From: Druceiella hillmani
Taxonomy: Eukaryota > Arthropoda > Insecta > Lepidoptera > Hepialidae
Length of the DNA stretch: 64,000 nucleotides
Direction of reading: 5' to 3'
NCBI GenBank assembly: GCA_039881145.1
Contig: JAYKKI010000060.1
Coordinates: forward strand, 8,270,501 to 8,334,500
The translations under genes were made by a program, and so were the position numbers. This document shows positions 50,901 to 62,610 of the stretch, in pieces (the stretch's first letter is position 1; every line of letters starts with the position of its first letter). The notes beneath the pieces were generated by a model, which was given only the letters and a program-made list of their open reading frames with translations, did no database searches and was not told the DNA's origin.

Positions 50901-53900
50901 AAGTTAAAAAAGAAATGAAAAGGGTGTCGGTTTAATAACGATCGCAACGTGATTAACGGTTGTCTCCATTTTTAACTAAAAAGTAAATACTTAAACCAAA
51001 ACTCGCGAATGAAGTGCCGGGGAAGAATTAGTATATAATCGTTAAAATTAATTTTTACATGAAAGGTAAAAAAGTTGAAAAGAGTAATGAAAGTGGCGTC
51101 AGTTTAATAACGATTGTAACATAATTAACTATTATTATCATTTTTCACTAAAAAGTTAATACTTAAATTTGTGAGCTATGTCCCGGGAAACAGTTATATA
51201 TAATGCATAATAATTGTTAACACCATTTAAGTTCATTTTACTTAAATAAGTGATAGCCTTATAATTAATGAGTCTTTCTTACGTAATCATATAATATACA
51301 TATTAAACCCTCATAAATACGCCTAGCTTAGGTGTTTGTCGTAGTTTTTTTTAATTAAAAAATATTCAATTTTATAATTTATACGGACCATTACAATTAT
51401 ATATGATTTTCTATTACCAAAATACCTACTTATGACTCAAATTATGTAACGTAATTGTTAGCACCCTTTAAGTTCATTTTACTTTAATAAGTGATAACCT
51501 ACCATCTTCATATTAATATAATATACTGATTAAAACTTTCTGAATATATCTTGTGTAGGTCTTTCAACATAGCTTTTTTAATTAAAATGGAATTTTCCTA
51601 TCACTAAATTTAAGTCTAGAGACTCAAATTATGAATACGGATATATTCCGTAATTATAGAAGGAAGTCAAATGAGAGAAAGTAAGGTAATAATACAACGG
51701 TAAATGCTGGCTAATGAAACGAAAGAGAAAGTTAGGCGTTATGTGTGTTTAGAAAGTATGCAAAAGATGGAGCCACAGAATGCAAGTTCAAGGTAATGGT
51801 GTTGCAGCTTTGAGCGTCGAACGTAAGATGGCTCTAATTCGAATAATTATTTTTTAATTAAATTTTAATATTATTGCGATATTTTACGTGACTACAATTT
51901 AGAATACTGAGATTTTTCATTTTAATTATATTGAACGTTATTTTGCAAGTTAATTATCGGATGAATGTTTTTTTACCTAGCTCACTTAGTTGAAATGGTG
52001 CTTCCTTAAATTTTATACTCGTATGGAGATTAGATTGCGTTCGTTTGAATTAATCTCGGGCAAACAATATTCTCCGTAGTATAAAATAATAAAAATAAAT
52101 AAAGTTGAAGTTTCCGTCTGCGATTTTCGCGTTTTCAGCTTTTAAATAATTTTTACAGTTGCATATTCGGTTACTAAAATGAATCAATTGTTAAAAATAG
52201 TTTAAGTTCGTCTGTAGGCCTATATGAATAGATTTAATACGATAACTAACTAATAAAGTTATTGACATGAATTTTACACAAGCTATAAAATAGTAAAATT
52301 GTAGCAATTAAGTTTTTGTGATATCACGATATGTCAAACGATGTCGAAATCGTGTTGATGGAAACGGTAACAGAAAATTAAATAACATTCTATCACACGG
52401 ATGGCATTAACTATTTCTATCTAATATGAAATCATGAAATAAACGAGTTAAAATACTGCACTTTCATTTCAGAATTCTTTGTGGATGAAGTCGCAAAGTA
52501 TATAGTAGTCATATTAGAAATATAAAAACCGCAATTTATATCAATGTTTGATGGTTACATAAAATTATTGTATAACGTATATTAATGACCTTCGTTAGAT
52601 ACATGTGACACATCAAGACTGTCAGTCAGACTTATTAACAGTTATAAACGTACTTCTCTTTCTCATTAACTGTCAGTCGAGTCGGAAAAAGGGTCTACTT
52701 TACCGACTGTGCCCTGTTGTACGGTCCAATCCGTAAATATATTCAGACAAAATATGTCAGTGAATCTGACTGAGAGTCCTGGCCGTGTGTGGTGCATACA
52801 TGCGTTAGTGAAATCGCCCTATTGGTTATGTAGTTAAAACACTAAATCCTTTCACAGCGGCTGTTAGTATATATTTGAATATTTCAGAATCAAAATTATA
52901 AGGGGGATCAAGAAATGACTATCAAAGTTTGAAAATTTGCAGTAATATTAACTAAAAGGCCTATTTTTGATATTATATCTGACAGCCTTTAAGTCACCAA
53001 TCTGCTTTTGCATATTCTCATACAACTTATCCGACAACTTTCAAATCTATTTATGGAAATATAATTTTGGATTGTCTCAAAGCCATTACTTTTTACAATA
53101 AAAAGATTTACACAAAAATTTGCGCAAATATATCATATGAATATTACAATTTTAGAATTGAAATTTAATATTAACTTCTTCCAGTTAACAGCAAAAATAG
53201 AGCAAGAAAAAATATTTTTGTGATTAACCGTAAAAGATCTGGGGTGTTAAGATATTATTAAAAAATAATAGAAAACGAAAGAAACATAAATAGCATTATT
53301 GCTGTTATCAGTAAAGTAAATTTATGGAGAAAATAGAATTACACATAAGAAAATATTAAAATTAATTGGAAGTACTATAGATTATAAGAGGCAAGACTGT
53401 TCCAGGCGAGCTTTGCAAAACTTATCGGAAATGAACTTTTTCTATTAGGATTCAATTAGAATTGAAGTTTTGTGCGGTTAAATTTAAAAAATATTTTCAG
53501 ACCATTAAGGTATAGCCGAGTGCAACTAGCATAAGATTTTAGAGCGCTATTTAAAGTAAGCTCCAGAACAAACGAGTCTTTACATTTATTGGTAATTCTA
53601 AAGCTGTGGATTATGTGGACTATTCCAAATGCGATTTTTGTTCAGGTATATGATCACATTTTCTAAAGACTAAGATATAATAGATGTGAACATTTTGAAG
53701 GCATTTTAATATACCAAACTATTGTTCATTGACTTTATGATAGGCAAAGATAATAAGATTCTTAAACGAAGATAAGAATAGTAGACATAAACTTAAATTT
53801 TATTTACATTTATTATTTTATACTGCGGGACTTTGACGAAGATAATAAAACGAAGATAAGCTTTTATTTATATTAAGCTAAAAATGAAAAAAATGCGCTC

Positions 53901-56900
53901 AGTAAAAATCAAATATTAATTAATTTAAAACTCCGAAAGTTTGTTCTTCCCAATGAATTCTCAACTCAAGCCTTCTGCTTTCGGAATTGTTTCAATGTTG
54001 AAGGTAACAAAAATATTTGTGTAGATTCCGAAAATAAAAAAAGTCACCTGTGCCACCTTCCTCACTGTTATGATATCCTCTGTCCTTTAATCTAGGGTCC
54101 ATGACAAACTCCAAAATACCGTTCGCCAACGTCGGCCCTATTCTCATAGTTAATCCAGGATACAGTGCACTCATGTCCCATTGCAGTGAGCGACGAGATA
54201 TTAGATTGCTCGCGCTTTCCATGATTCCTCTGAAAATTGACCCAAAATACAGAAAAGGATATTTTAATACCTCTCAGGAAAATATTATTGTGATCCAATC
54301 GCAATATTAGAGTGATGACTAATAAATTAATATTTAAAAGTATGTAATTTCTGATACACACTGATACACATATTTGATAATTATTTTTCTTGAATTTTCT
54401 TTTTATTTTTATGCACAAAATAAAAAAAAAATTATAGAAAGCAATTAAGAACTCCTGATTTTTTATGGTATTTTTTGGATATTATCAGATTAATCTAATA
54501 AACGTTTTAAGTGAATTTAACAGACAAACATTTCAAATGTAAAACCTGAAAATATTTGTTGTCAGTTCATCACTTTAAGAATGTTAATGTTTGAAGCCAA
54601 ACTAAAAAAAATATTTTCCCTTTTCGTTGTTTTATTTGGTTTCCCTCATCGTCTTCAGCTGAAGATGATTTCATTTATCTCCTTTCGTCTCGTTAATAAA
54701 AATGTTTATAAAAGAAGAACTGTTTGTAAGACCTGAATTGTTGATATATATTGAACAAAATAATATAACTTAATGAACTAAGTTTGATAAAAAATTATTG
54801 AATATGGACGAACAGAATACAGAAAAACATTCATGAAATAACGGAGCTCACGCAGGCACGTAGCTCAACATCTCCAAGATTCAAAAACTCTATTTTTTCT
54901 TCTATAAAATGCCACGTAGATTTTAAGTATTTTTTATCGTTCACCAATTGCTCTCTTGAAGATAATTTTTTTGGTCCATTGAAACGAAAATAGATTCTAA
55001 ATATTTCAAGTAAAACTATATATTATCATAAATTTTTCCATTACTCACAAAGAAATTCATTTTTCAAAGCCATCAGTTTAAAGTATCAGTTGGTAAAATC
55101 AAAGTGCTATCGCAGTTATAAAATAGAAGTAACGAGAAGAATGATGTACATAAACAAGCCGCCTACATGAACCAATATGAAGCGTTCTACACACTATGCA
55201 TCATGCATGACCAGCAGAGAGAGAGGGAGAGGGAGAGAGAGAGACGCGACTGTAAGAAATAACGAGAAGGATACGTCTCTCTGTGCTGATTCTATAAATT
55301 GTATGGTGGGTGAAACGAATAAAAACATCGTAGCGATTAAAAAAAAATCAGCGCCATCTATATGAAATAAGAGTACTTAGCAAATCTTTGATCCTAAATA
55401 GATATGGTTTGTTTATTTATTATTTGAAAGGCACTACACATATATCATACACATATATATTATTATTATTTGATAGGCACTACACATATATGAAGCTTGA
55501 TATGTTACAATATTAAGAACTTTTGCCTTTATTTCTAGACGACAATTCCAGCAAAATATGAAATTTTTTTCGTTCGTTGCTGCTTTAAACATTACGTATG
55601 TATAAAATTTCAAGGTTCTAGCCTTTCTGAAAGTGACTTATAGGTTTTAATGATCTTTCAATGGGTGAGTGCTACGACAAGCTACGAAATTGATGATTTT
55701 TGTTGTCAAATATTGTGGAAAGTAATATGGATACAAACTTCAAACAAGGCAGCAACATATTATAATCTGTTATTGATTTTTTCATATCCTAAAATTCACT
55801 AGCCGACTTTCAGAATACATTTAAGCTGAGTTATGGAAGTGTCAAAATAACTGCCAAGCGATTAAAGGGGGCAGCGACCGATAGTGTCGCTCGGAACCGA
55901 TAGTGTTGTACTCAGATTGTTTGAGATTGCCATGTACCCAGAGCTTCTATTTAACATGTTGTCATCTTTACATTCCAACAGGTGTGCAATTAGAATATAC
56001 CCATCTATAGCTTGTATTTACATTGTAGAAGAAATATATCCTCTAAATGTAATTATTCATAGACCTGTAATTTGAACAGTATGATTAAACCTGTTAAATA
56101 AATATCTATTACTTTTAGGAAAGAAACAATTGGAAAATCTTTTTCTAAGCAGGTGTCTGTATTATGAAAGGGGAATATCTTTGAAATTATACGTTTTAAG
56201 AGAAGAGATTGAGGATAGGTAGCGATTGAGGGTAGCTAGTGATTGAGGATAAGCATTGATATGGCAGTTTGCTATTTCGACAGCCATTGGGGGAATGAAT
56301 TGGAAATGTAGAATTTAGAACAATTGAGTAGATAATTAAGAAGTAATTCGTGGAAATACTATGTTTTTTGTAAATTTCTCACCTTTTTAAAAGGCTTTTA
56401 AAAGGGAGGTTCCTTTTTTTCCCCCTTATTTAAGTATCTATGTTGTTATGAACTTAATTTTTCCAAAAGGTACTGAACCTATTTTGATGGATTTTTTATC
56501 AGTAATATTTTCATATATAAGGGAAGATTTAAGTTGTAAAAATACGGTTTAACCCACTTGTGTTTCATAGTTGCGGTTCGGTGGTTCAAGAAGTGATGTA
56601 GGGAGTAGTAATTTATTTTTCAGTGAGTATCTTATTCGATGGTTATTTGTAGTCTAGGTTCAATTTTTGCGTTAAAAACTTTTACTGGAAATTTTTTTGA
56701 TTAACAAATAAAACTCTTACACTATACGTTTAGTGTTTTAAAAAACATATTTTTTTGTATTTTAACTTTCTAATTTTTATTGTGAGAACTCGAATATCGT
56801 ATCACATTATTCATTACTTATATCATAGAGTACGAATGTTATACTAATAAACATATATGGAGAGTGTATTTAAATATACCCCACCCTTTTAATTTTGGAG

Positions 56901-59254
56901 AGTGTTTTTATATAACTGCATTATTTTTTATTATATTTTGTCTTCTCTTCTTTTTAATTGACTGTTGAGTAAATATTTAAATTCACCGTAATTTCGCATT
57001 TCAAAAATTAATTCACCTAAAGCCGTTATTTCGTTTTCACAATCTATTCTCTTTGGTATTGATGGGATTAATAGGTAGGTTCCCAAACTTCATAACTCGT
57101 AAAAGTAGTCCCATATGGACATGAAACTCGTCTTCTTGCTTTTGGGTTCATTGTAGTAGGATAAAACATAACTTTTATGATTTCATTCAATTTTGTAAAA
57201 ACAATTTTTTTTTAACAATTTCGCTACAATATTTTTCACAATACTGTTTTATTTCTTCCATTTCATTGGACAAAATATTTTTATTCAGCAGTCCTTTCAT
57301 TATATGTGTAATACACATACACGTGAAAAAGTAACAATATAGGTTAAAACTCGGACAATTTAAGATTCACGCGCTTATCGCCCACACAGCCGTACGCAGT
57401 ACACCTGCACGCGTGTAATATAAATATTTATGAACAATATTATTTTCAGACATTTAAAAAGTTTTAATTAAGTTTTTAAATGTCTGAAAATAATATTTAG
57501 TTGTAATTTCTTCTTTACACGATTCTGCGAAAGAGAAAGTTAATGTCCACGCTGCAGACGAACCGAGAGCGGATGGCTGATGTCGTGTGAAGTTGCGTTT
57601 TTGAAATAAACTCAGCACTCAGTGCGTACTTAGCGAGATGGGGCATTGAACTGTAACTGGTCAGTTGAACTATTACACGTGACGGAAGTATGAAGAGTTG
57701 ATAGGAAAAGAATGTATTATTTGAAAATGAAATCTGGAAGTTTTTTATTATAAATTGATGTACGTTGAAATATGCAGGAAAAGAGTGACAGTTTTCCGGT
57801 TAAGATTTTAGAATATAGTAAGAAAATAATTTATTCGAAAGTACTGGGAAATAAAAGCAAGCTAAATGATAAAAAGAATTTTTTCCAAAACTCCTACTTT
57901 TTTAAAGAAACCAATTTGATCAGAAGACAATGAATTTCGGAACTAAAAAGTTTCATTCGAGTTCAATTATTTTTTTTTAAATCTCTCTATGAATCGCGGG
58001 AAAAAATTACCAAGATTCGAAATATATAAAAATAAGCTTACGTTTAAAATAAACCTTATTAAATGTATATAAATTCAAGAATTAATAATTCAAATACGGT
58101 CCTTCGTTACTTTGAAGAATTGAGAATCTGCGTTAGCTACTCAAAAATAATTTAAACTTGAAAAAAAGCAAAGCTAGTTAAGGGTTTTCTTATTTTTCAA
58201 CTTCAGTTAGTTTTAAGATAGGTTCACATCAGAAAAGATACTCTCATGTGTTTTCGGGGTTATTTTTTGAGTATACTAAAGATAAATTTTAGATGAAAGC
58301 CACTTACGATCTAACGGTGTGATGTTCATGATGTGTGCTAACTAATAATCTAATTTAACTTTTACGAGATAAAACTCATACATTTTTTCATTATCATGTG
58401 AGAAAATTAAGTGGATACAAAAATTTATATACATAACAAAAAGAAAATTAGTTTAACATTGCAATGTTAACTTAGAATATTTTAAATCTCTGATTAAACA
58501 ATATAATATATTGAGAAACTTTATTTCCTTTCTTATGTCCCTATAACACAATGAGCTCTACATTAATTTTCCAAGATATGAGCTTTCCGACATATTAGCT
58601 AGGTACATTAAAACGTGCAATAAATAATTAATTGCAGTATCATCCTGTTTCTCTTTCTAAAATTTATTTTAATCGTGGAAACCAATATCATTAACAATTT
58701 TATCCTAAATTCCGTTGAAATGGAATAATCACTTAAATATACAAATTTTTGGTAAAATAATATTAAAGTGAGAGGTAAGTATTTCCGGTTTTTACGTCTT
58801 TAAGGAAAGTAATTATTTATTAGTAATATGGTTATTGAGGCTATTATATTGGAATATTCATCAGAATAGCTATTATATTATTATTCCATAGATGTATATC
58901 AGGCTCTTACCAACTTCTTAAAAAACGTAATTAAAACAATTACCTAAAGTCCATCGGATCCTTGTCAAGAAAACTACCAAAGTCCCTCTGACCCTTCTCA
59001 TCGCGGACGAATGAAACGCCTGTCGCCAAACTAAACGTGTCACTTTCATCATATTTACGCATTTGGTTAAGCATTTCACTTCCAAGGCAAACTCCTAAAT
59101 CTCTGCTCCTACCCTCAACACTCAAGCATTCTTTAAGCGAGCTACCCTTGATGTGATTGTGATTAAGAGTGATTTCGTCTTGATTTAGTTGAACGGATTC
59201 CGAAAGTTTAATTAATATCGATAATGTAATAAGTATTTCTTTTAATTTTATCAT
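44737..59254 (-). CDS. Osiris-like secreted protein, four exons
   Basis: The CDS joins 59254-58944, 54229-54048, 46497-46231 and 44969-44737 on the minus strand. All introns are GT/AG, phases match (2, 1, 1) and the sum is 993 nt: 330 residues plus TAG. Residues 1-20 are a hydrophobic signal peptide. Cys43 and Cys56 form the N-terminal Cys pair. Residues 104-150 (IMESASNLISRRSLQWDMSA onward) lead into a hydrophobic, Leu-rich segment at 166-218 containing VPFLLGIKFHLSTLLPLLLG, the hallmark of the Osiris DUF1676 core. A Gly/Tyr stretch (219-245), a His/Tyr-rich linker (249-267) and a charged tail follow. The usual AQxLAY ending is absent; the protein ends RNFAWSPV. Expected role by family: a secretory or endosomal protein of cuticle-making cells. 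The Osiris number is not assigned. It is convergent with the single-exon Osiris gene 21 kb away. Confidence 0.85.
44970..46230 (-). other. Intron 3 (1,261 bp)
   Basis: AT-rich. It contains one arm (45228-45490) of a diverged duplication whose other arm lies in intron 2 (47290-47575). A GC-neutral patch at 45100-45200 has no open frame. Confidence 0.75.
45228..45490. repeat. Diverged duplication, arm 1 (intron 3)
   Basis: It shares TTACTCTCTTGG, AAATTAGTAAGCGAATAAAA and AAGAGAAAGCTAAATATATT in order with 47290-47575, roughly 75-80 % alike by eye. The two arms flank exon 3 in the same orientation. Confidence 0.8.
46231..46497 (-). CDS. Exon 3 of the Osiris-like gene
   Basis: The acceptor is CTCATTTCAG|GTCGTG and the donor CACAGTG|GTAAGT, a full consensus. 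It codes for residues 165-253: the Leu-rich hydrophobic core and the LTGYGNPGLTGYG repeat. The plus-strand frame 46350-46655 is antisense and not a gene. Confidence 0.88.
47290..47575. repeat. Diverged duplication, arm 2 (intron 2)
   Basis: Partner of 45228-45490, with an extra internal TA/T tract. No second copy of exon 3 lies beyond it, so only intronic DNA or an interspersed repeat was copied. Confidence 0.8.
47680..47950. mobile_element. Foldback element, copy D (in intron 2)
   Basis: Left flank ATTGAATATATTTGGCGTTA, then arms from CACAATTAAATGAAACTATG (47727) to the complement ending GATTGTG at 47950. The arms are more diverged than in copies A-C. ATTGAATA lies outside both ends and may be a target duplication. 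Confidence 0.8.
48796..50189. repeat. 116-bp minisatellite, 12 units
   Basis: Units start with GGTGTTGGATCCGCGACG at 48798, 48914, 49030 and every 116 bp to 50074, without exception. Each contains TCTTTCACTAAAAAGAATAC and GCGGATGAAGTCGCGGGGAA. Two non-adjacent units (from 49146 and 49378) share the same set of variants (ATAGTTAAACC, GTCGAGAGG), so pairs have been copied together as 232-bp blocks. Very low divergence indicates recent expansion. Confidence 0.97.
50190..51210. repeat. 170-bp array related to the 116-bp units
   Basis: About six units are phased on GTCGCGGGGA at 50331, 50501, 50671 and decayed forms near 50842, 51014 and 51180. Each has the 116-bp unit's landmarks (CTAAAAAAGAA, CACCAAAATTCGCGAACGAA) plus about 54 extra bases (AAAATTTATTTTTACATGAA and the following AAAGTTAAAAAA). 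Divergence rises to the right. The 116-bp type looks like a deletion derivative that then expanded. Confidence 0.93.
54048..54229 (-). CDS. Exon 2 of the Osiris-like gene
   Basis: The acceptor is AATTTTCAG|AGGAATC and the donor GGCACAG|GTGACT. It codes for residues 104-164 (IMESASNLISRRSLQWDMSA and YPGLTMRIGPTLANGILEF), completing codon 104 and leaving one base. The overlapping minus-strand 108-codon frame (54092-54418) is a shadow. Confidence 0.85.
54230..58943 (-). other. Intron 1 (4,714 bp)
   Basis: AT-rich. It contains a perfect inverted repeat at 57436-57497, a GC-richer patch at 57360-57420 and 57540-57650, a GA-rich tract at 55217-55245 and a small tandem duplication of GGCACTACACATATAT near 55430-55490. 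No hidden exon was recognised. Confidence 0.75.
57436..57497. repeat. Perfect 25-bp inverted repeat in intron 1
   Basis: The arms are AATATTATTTTCAGACATTT plus AAAAA and the exact complement, with a 12-base spacer. It could form a small RNA hairpin or mark a template-switch event. Confidence 0.9.
58944..59254 (-). CDS. Exon 1 of the Osiris-like gene
   Basis: Codes for residues 1-103 plus two bases of codon 104: the signal peptide (LITLSILIKL), the Cys pair and the acidic DKDPMDF end. The donor is CTTTAG|GTAATT at 58943. The ATG is the first in frame, in context CAAAATGAT. Confidence 0.85.
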
Positions 59255-59700
59255 TTTGGTAATTGTTGTAACACCAATTAAATTGAAAATTAACGCATTT
59301 ATTAAATATTTTACGTTATTGTCGACTCTTCATATCACGAAACTTCCAAAAGCAGTTATTAGTTATTTTAAAATATCATTGATTTTTTTTCCTCTAGACA
59401 AACAAGAAGCTAAATAATTTTTCCAAAAAGGCTTCAAATTTTTTTCCCGTTATACTGCTTTAGTTTATTATTCACAAAAATATATCACTAATTAATTATG
59501 CACTTAGCAGTTTTGAATCTAAATATTCGATTAGAATTCTCATTACATAATAACACTTTAATTATTCACTAACTCTTTTATGTTTCTACCATTTAACGTA
59601 TGCAAGAATGATGTGACCTACGTGGACTGACAATAGGTTCACTTATAAGAATTTCTCGCCGTTTTCCACTCGTTTTATAGAACTTCACGTTATGTTCGGC
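59255..59700 (-). promoter_or_regulatory. Likely promoter and 5' UTR of the Osiris-like gene
   Basis: On the minus strand TATAAAACGAGTGG has its TATA at 59679-59673, about 425 bp upstream of the ATG, in a GC-richer block that continues to about 59900. A second TTATAAG (59648) and a TCAGTCC initiator-like word (59630-59624) lie just downstream. The exact start is not decided. Confidence 0.4.
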
Positions 59701-59899
59701 TGAACTCGGTTCATTGTTTTCAATTCAAAATGTAATAAAGCGATCGTCACGGTCGTTCCCACATTAGATCGAGACAATGGGAGGAAAATAAAAGTTGACG
59801 AGTTCACTCTCCACGAGGAGCTCGAGTGGTGAATGTACTTTTTTCTTTAGGCTCAGTGTTGTTTTTTAGTATCTAGAAAACTTCATTGTGACCCGAGTT

Positions 59900-61380
59900 G
59901 AAGGTTCAGTTGTTTTGAAGGTAACTAGCATTTGTTTGACTTGACGGTAATTAGTGAAATTGCAGAACGCTTGAAGGAATAACCGGTACGTCTAATCCTA
60001 TTCGAGTATTGGTAACTAAATTTTTTATTTAAGTGTACATATTAAGTATTACATATTCCGGGCTTGATACTTCGGAAAAATTATTTAAAACTTAATCGAA
60101 TTTAATAAAACCGTAGGTGAAATTGGAGCTAAATGAAAATATTTTCCTACTCTTGGACAATTGGATTAAAAAGTCTTATTTATCATTGTAAGTATTTAAT
60201 TAATTTTCAATGGTAGTTTTATTGTCCAGTATATAGTTTTACTTTGTTACCAATGGTTTTGGATAATATATAATTACGGCTTATATTTTATCTAGTTTCC
60301 CATTTCGGTTCATTTTTTTTCTATATTTGTGATATAGAGATCCTGATGCCTTATTCGTGTCTCCTTTCAGAGTCCTAGCAGTTGGAATTAATTTAAACTA
60401 CGAGCTTACTGAGGATATAGCTCTAGGTTGCTTCATAATTTCATCAGGCAAAATCAACAAAAATAATATTGCTTGATGGGATTACGAAGCATACAAAAAA
60501 GTGCTTTATTATTTATTGCAAAATATTTCCCAGTATATATAAAGCTTTTTAAACTTTTAGTAGCTACAAAGAAATTAATTTCAGATTACTTCCTTGTTTA
60601 TTATTAGCTAATCAGTTTTGTTGTGTTCCTTAGATGAAAATCTGGTACAAAAACTTAAAATACTTATACCAAAATTAACATTGATATTTCAACATAGTAA
60701 TTTGCTTTCGAAACACGATTTTCTCTACGTATTTTATTATTCAATACGGTTTTGTAACAACGTAATTACACGAATAGCATACGTAACTTGAGGGAACTTT
60801 GGAACTTTTTCAACAATAGCTATTGAGGTGTCTCACGAACTAATTGCAGTGCAACGGATTGCAACTACGTACATGTTATCTTTTGTATTTGATCGTTAAA
60901 GTATGTACGTTTGCATTAAATATATTAGAAAGCGGTAAATATCTTGATTTCGTAAGACGTTGGTATGTATTTGACATTTTGACAGAACAATTGGCGGTAC
61001 TCAAGTGTCTAATGGTAACTCTTACTAGAGCCTAGCAGAGAATTAAATAATAAATCGCTGAATTTTAAAGCACAAGAGGAAACCTATTTCTAAAAATGTA
61101 AGAAGTCAGGGAAAGTCAAATTATTCATATGAAAATGAGTGACAAATAACAATATGAAATAAAATGAAGATATTATTTGAGAGACAGGACCATTTCAAAT
61201 GATGTGAAAACTATTTATATGTGTCTTTTCTATAAAGATCTGTTAGTTTCCATAGTTTATAAGCTTTTTAAAATTTTGGTAATTATTCATAAAAAGTTGT
61301 CGCCTGAAAAATGAGTTAACTTAATGAGCTTTCCAAAGTTCTTACTGCTGGAGATTGAAAATATATTAAAAGAATTTAGA
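59900..61380. other. AT-rich intergenic DNA
   Basis: No gene supported. The frame 60844-61035 (plus) has no motif. Confidence 0.5.
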
Positions 61381-61436
61381 CGTGTTACAAACAAAGGAGA
61401 CCATCACCAGCTTTTACTTATTTTATTTATTTAGTA

Positions 61437-61478
61437 TTTTTTTGAGAGTTATAAAATATTTTATAACTCTCAAAAAAA
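61437..61478. repeat. Perfect 42-bp palindrome without spacer
   Basis: TTTTTTTGAGAGTTATAAAAT is followed directly by its exact complement. No loop. Confidence 0.95.
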
Positions 61479-61496
61479 ATATAAAATATTCTTTAC

Positions 61497-61608
61497 ACTC
61501 TTGTGGTAAGATGATTCGGTACACGTTGGTATATATTAGGTTGGGTATATTAAAACTCCTGTGGTTAGACGATTCAGTACACGTTGGTATATATTAGGTT
61601 GGGTATTA
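61497..61608. repeat. Tandem duplication of about 57 bp
   Basis: Two units share CGGTACACGTTGGTATATAT / CAGTACACGTTGGTATATAT and TAGGTTGGGTAT. Confidence 0.9.
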
Positions 61609-62294
61609 AATGAAAATTGTTGTGAATGAAAAAAAAGGATATATGAGTGTGTTGCAAGTAATTATAAGTGACTTGTGCACCATCATTATCGACTACTCCG
61701 ATTATCTCCTTTTGGCAAAAAATGTCAGCATAAAATAAAAACTCAGGTTTTGAATTGAAAATTGGCCAATAAACTCTACAAAATAATTCCATTTGATAAT
61801 GGAATCATTTTCTAGCGTTTTTAAGTTTTCTCAAGCAAAGTATTACTTAATGATCAGTGGGCACAGAAATCAGATGCCAGATGTAGTGAACAAGTGGGAT
61901 GTGAATTTACACTCTGGCTTATATAATTTTTAATAGATTAATTCTTGCAATTTGCGGGGGGGAATTATATAAAATGAAGAAGAAAAAATTGTGGTGTTTT
62001 AGATATTTCCGACAAAAATCAAATTAAAAATTTGAAGTCGACTACAGCACGCTGCTGTGGTAACAATGGTGTTAGTAGAAATATTACCACGGATATACCA
62101 CCAAATACATATTACCTTTTTATGCTGGGGTTAATTTTTTGGCATTGGTTTACCTAATTTATTCGACCCCAGCTTTAGCTATGATTCACATACACAATCC
62201 ACTTCTCGTCCTCAATGGTTAGGTAGTTTAAGTCGTTGAATGCATGCGAAAGATAAAGTCGTGTACATATATCGCAAGGACAGTTAAATTGAGC

Positions 62295-62485
62295 CTAATT
62301 CAAATCATGGCGTACTCAAAAAATATATTTATAGACTTTGCTTAACTCATGCAAATATTTTTCTACTGTGATGAGATCATTTAAATTAAGTATACTTTTA
62401 GCAGCCGAACAGCACACTGTATTTGTAGACTTTGTTTAACTCATATAAATATTTCTTTACTGTATTACGAGAGAATTTAAGTTGA
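62295..62485. repeat. Diverged duplication of about 105 bp
   Basis: Both units contain TAGACTTTG(C/T)TTAACTCAT followed by AAATATTT(T/C)T(C/T)TACTGT and a TTTAA(A/G)TT(A/G)AG end, starting near 62330 and 62426. Confidence 0.75.
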
Positions 62486-62610
62486 GTAACCAAAGTCCAC
62501 ATTGAAAGTATTGGATCTCCTTCATTAGTGTTTAATCGATTAATACAAGAATCAATCGGTCGGTCAGACCTAGCTTGGTCCCTATACGTATTAACATAAA
62601 TCTTTTGCAA
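62398..62610 (-). pseudogene. Possible transposase helix-turn-helix fragment
   Basis: A 70-codon frame reads SDRPIDSCINRLNTNEGDPI and then LSMWTLVTQLKFSRNTVKKY. Its layout resembles the LSxRxLAxxLxxSxxTVxxxL helix-turn-helix of mariner-type transposases. No catalytic blocks follow. The match is weak and by eye only. Confidence 0.25.

Larger units (their letters stand above)
46498..54047 (-). other. Intron 2 (7,550 bp)
   Basis: The largest intron. It holds foldback copy D (47680-47950), the 116/170-bp minisatellite (48796-51210) and a GC-richer block near 52640-52830 (CTGTCAGTCGAGTCGG, GACTGTGCCCTGTTG). A lone fragment of the minisatellite motif, TGGATGAAGTCGCAAAGTA, recurs near 52482. Confidence 0.75.

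Noticed and set aside
54092..54418. Minus-strand 108-codon frame
   Set aside because: A different frame overlapping exon 2; the exon-2 frame matches the Osiris-like protein and has proper splice sites.
55177..55365. Plus-strand frame with an Arg/Glu run
   Set aside because: The run comes from a GA-rich tract inside intron 1; no domain and no splice support.
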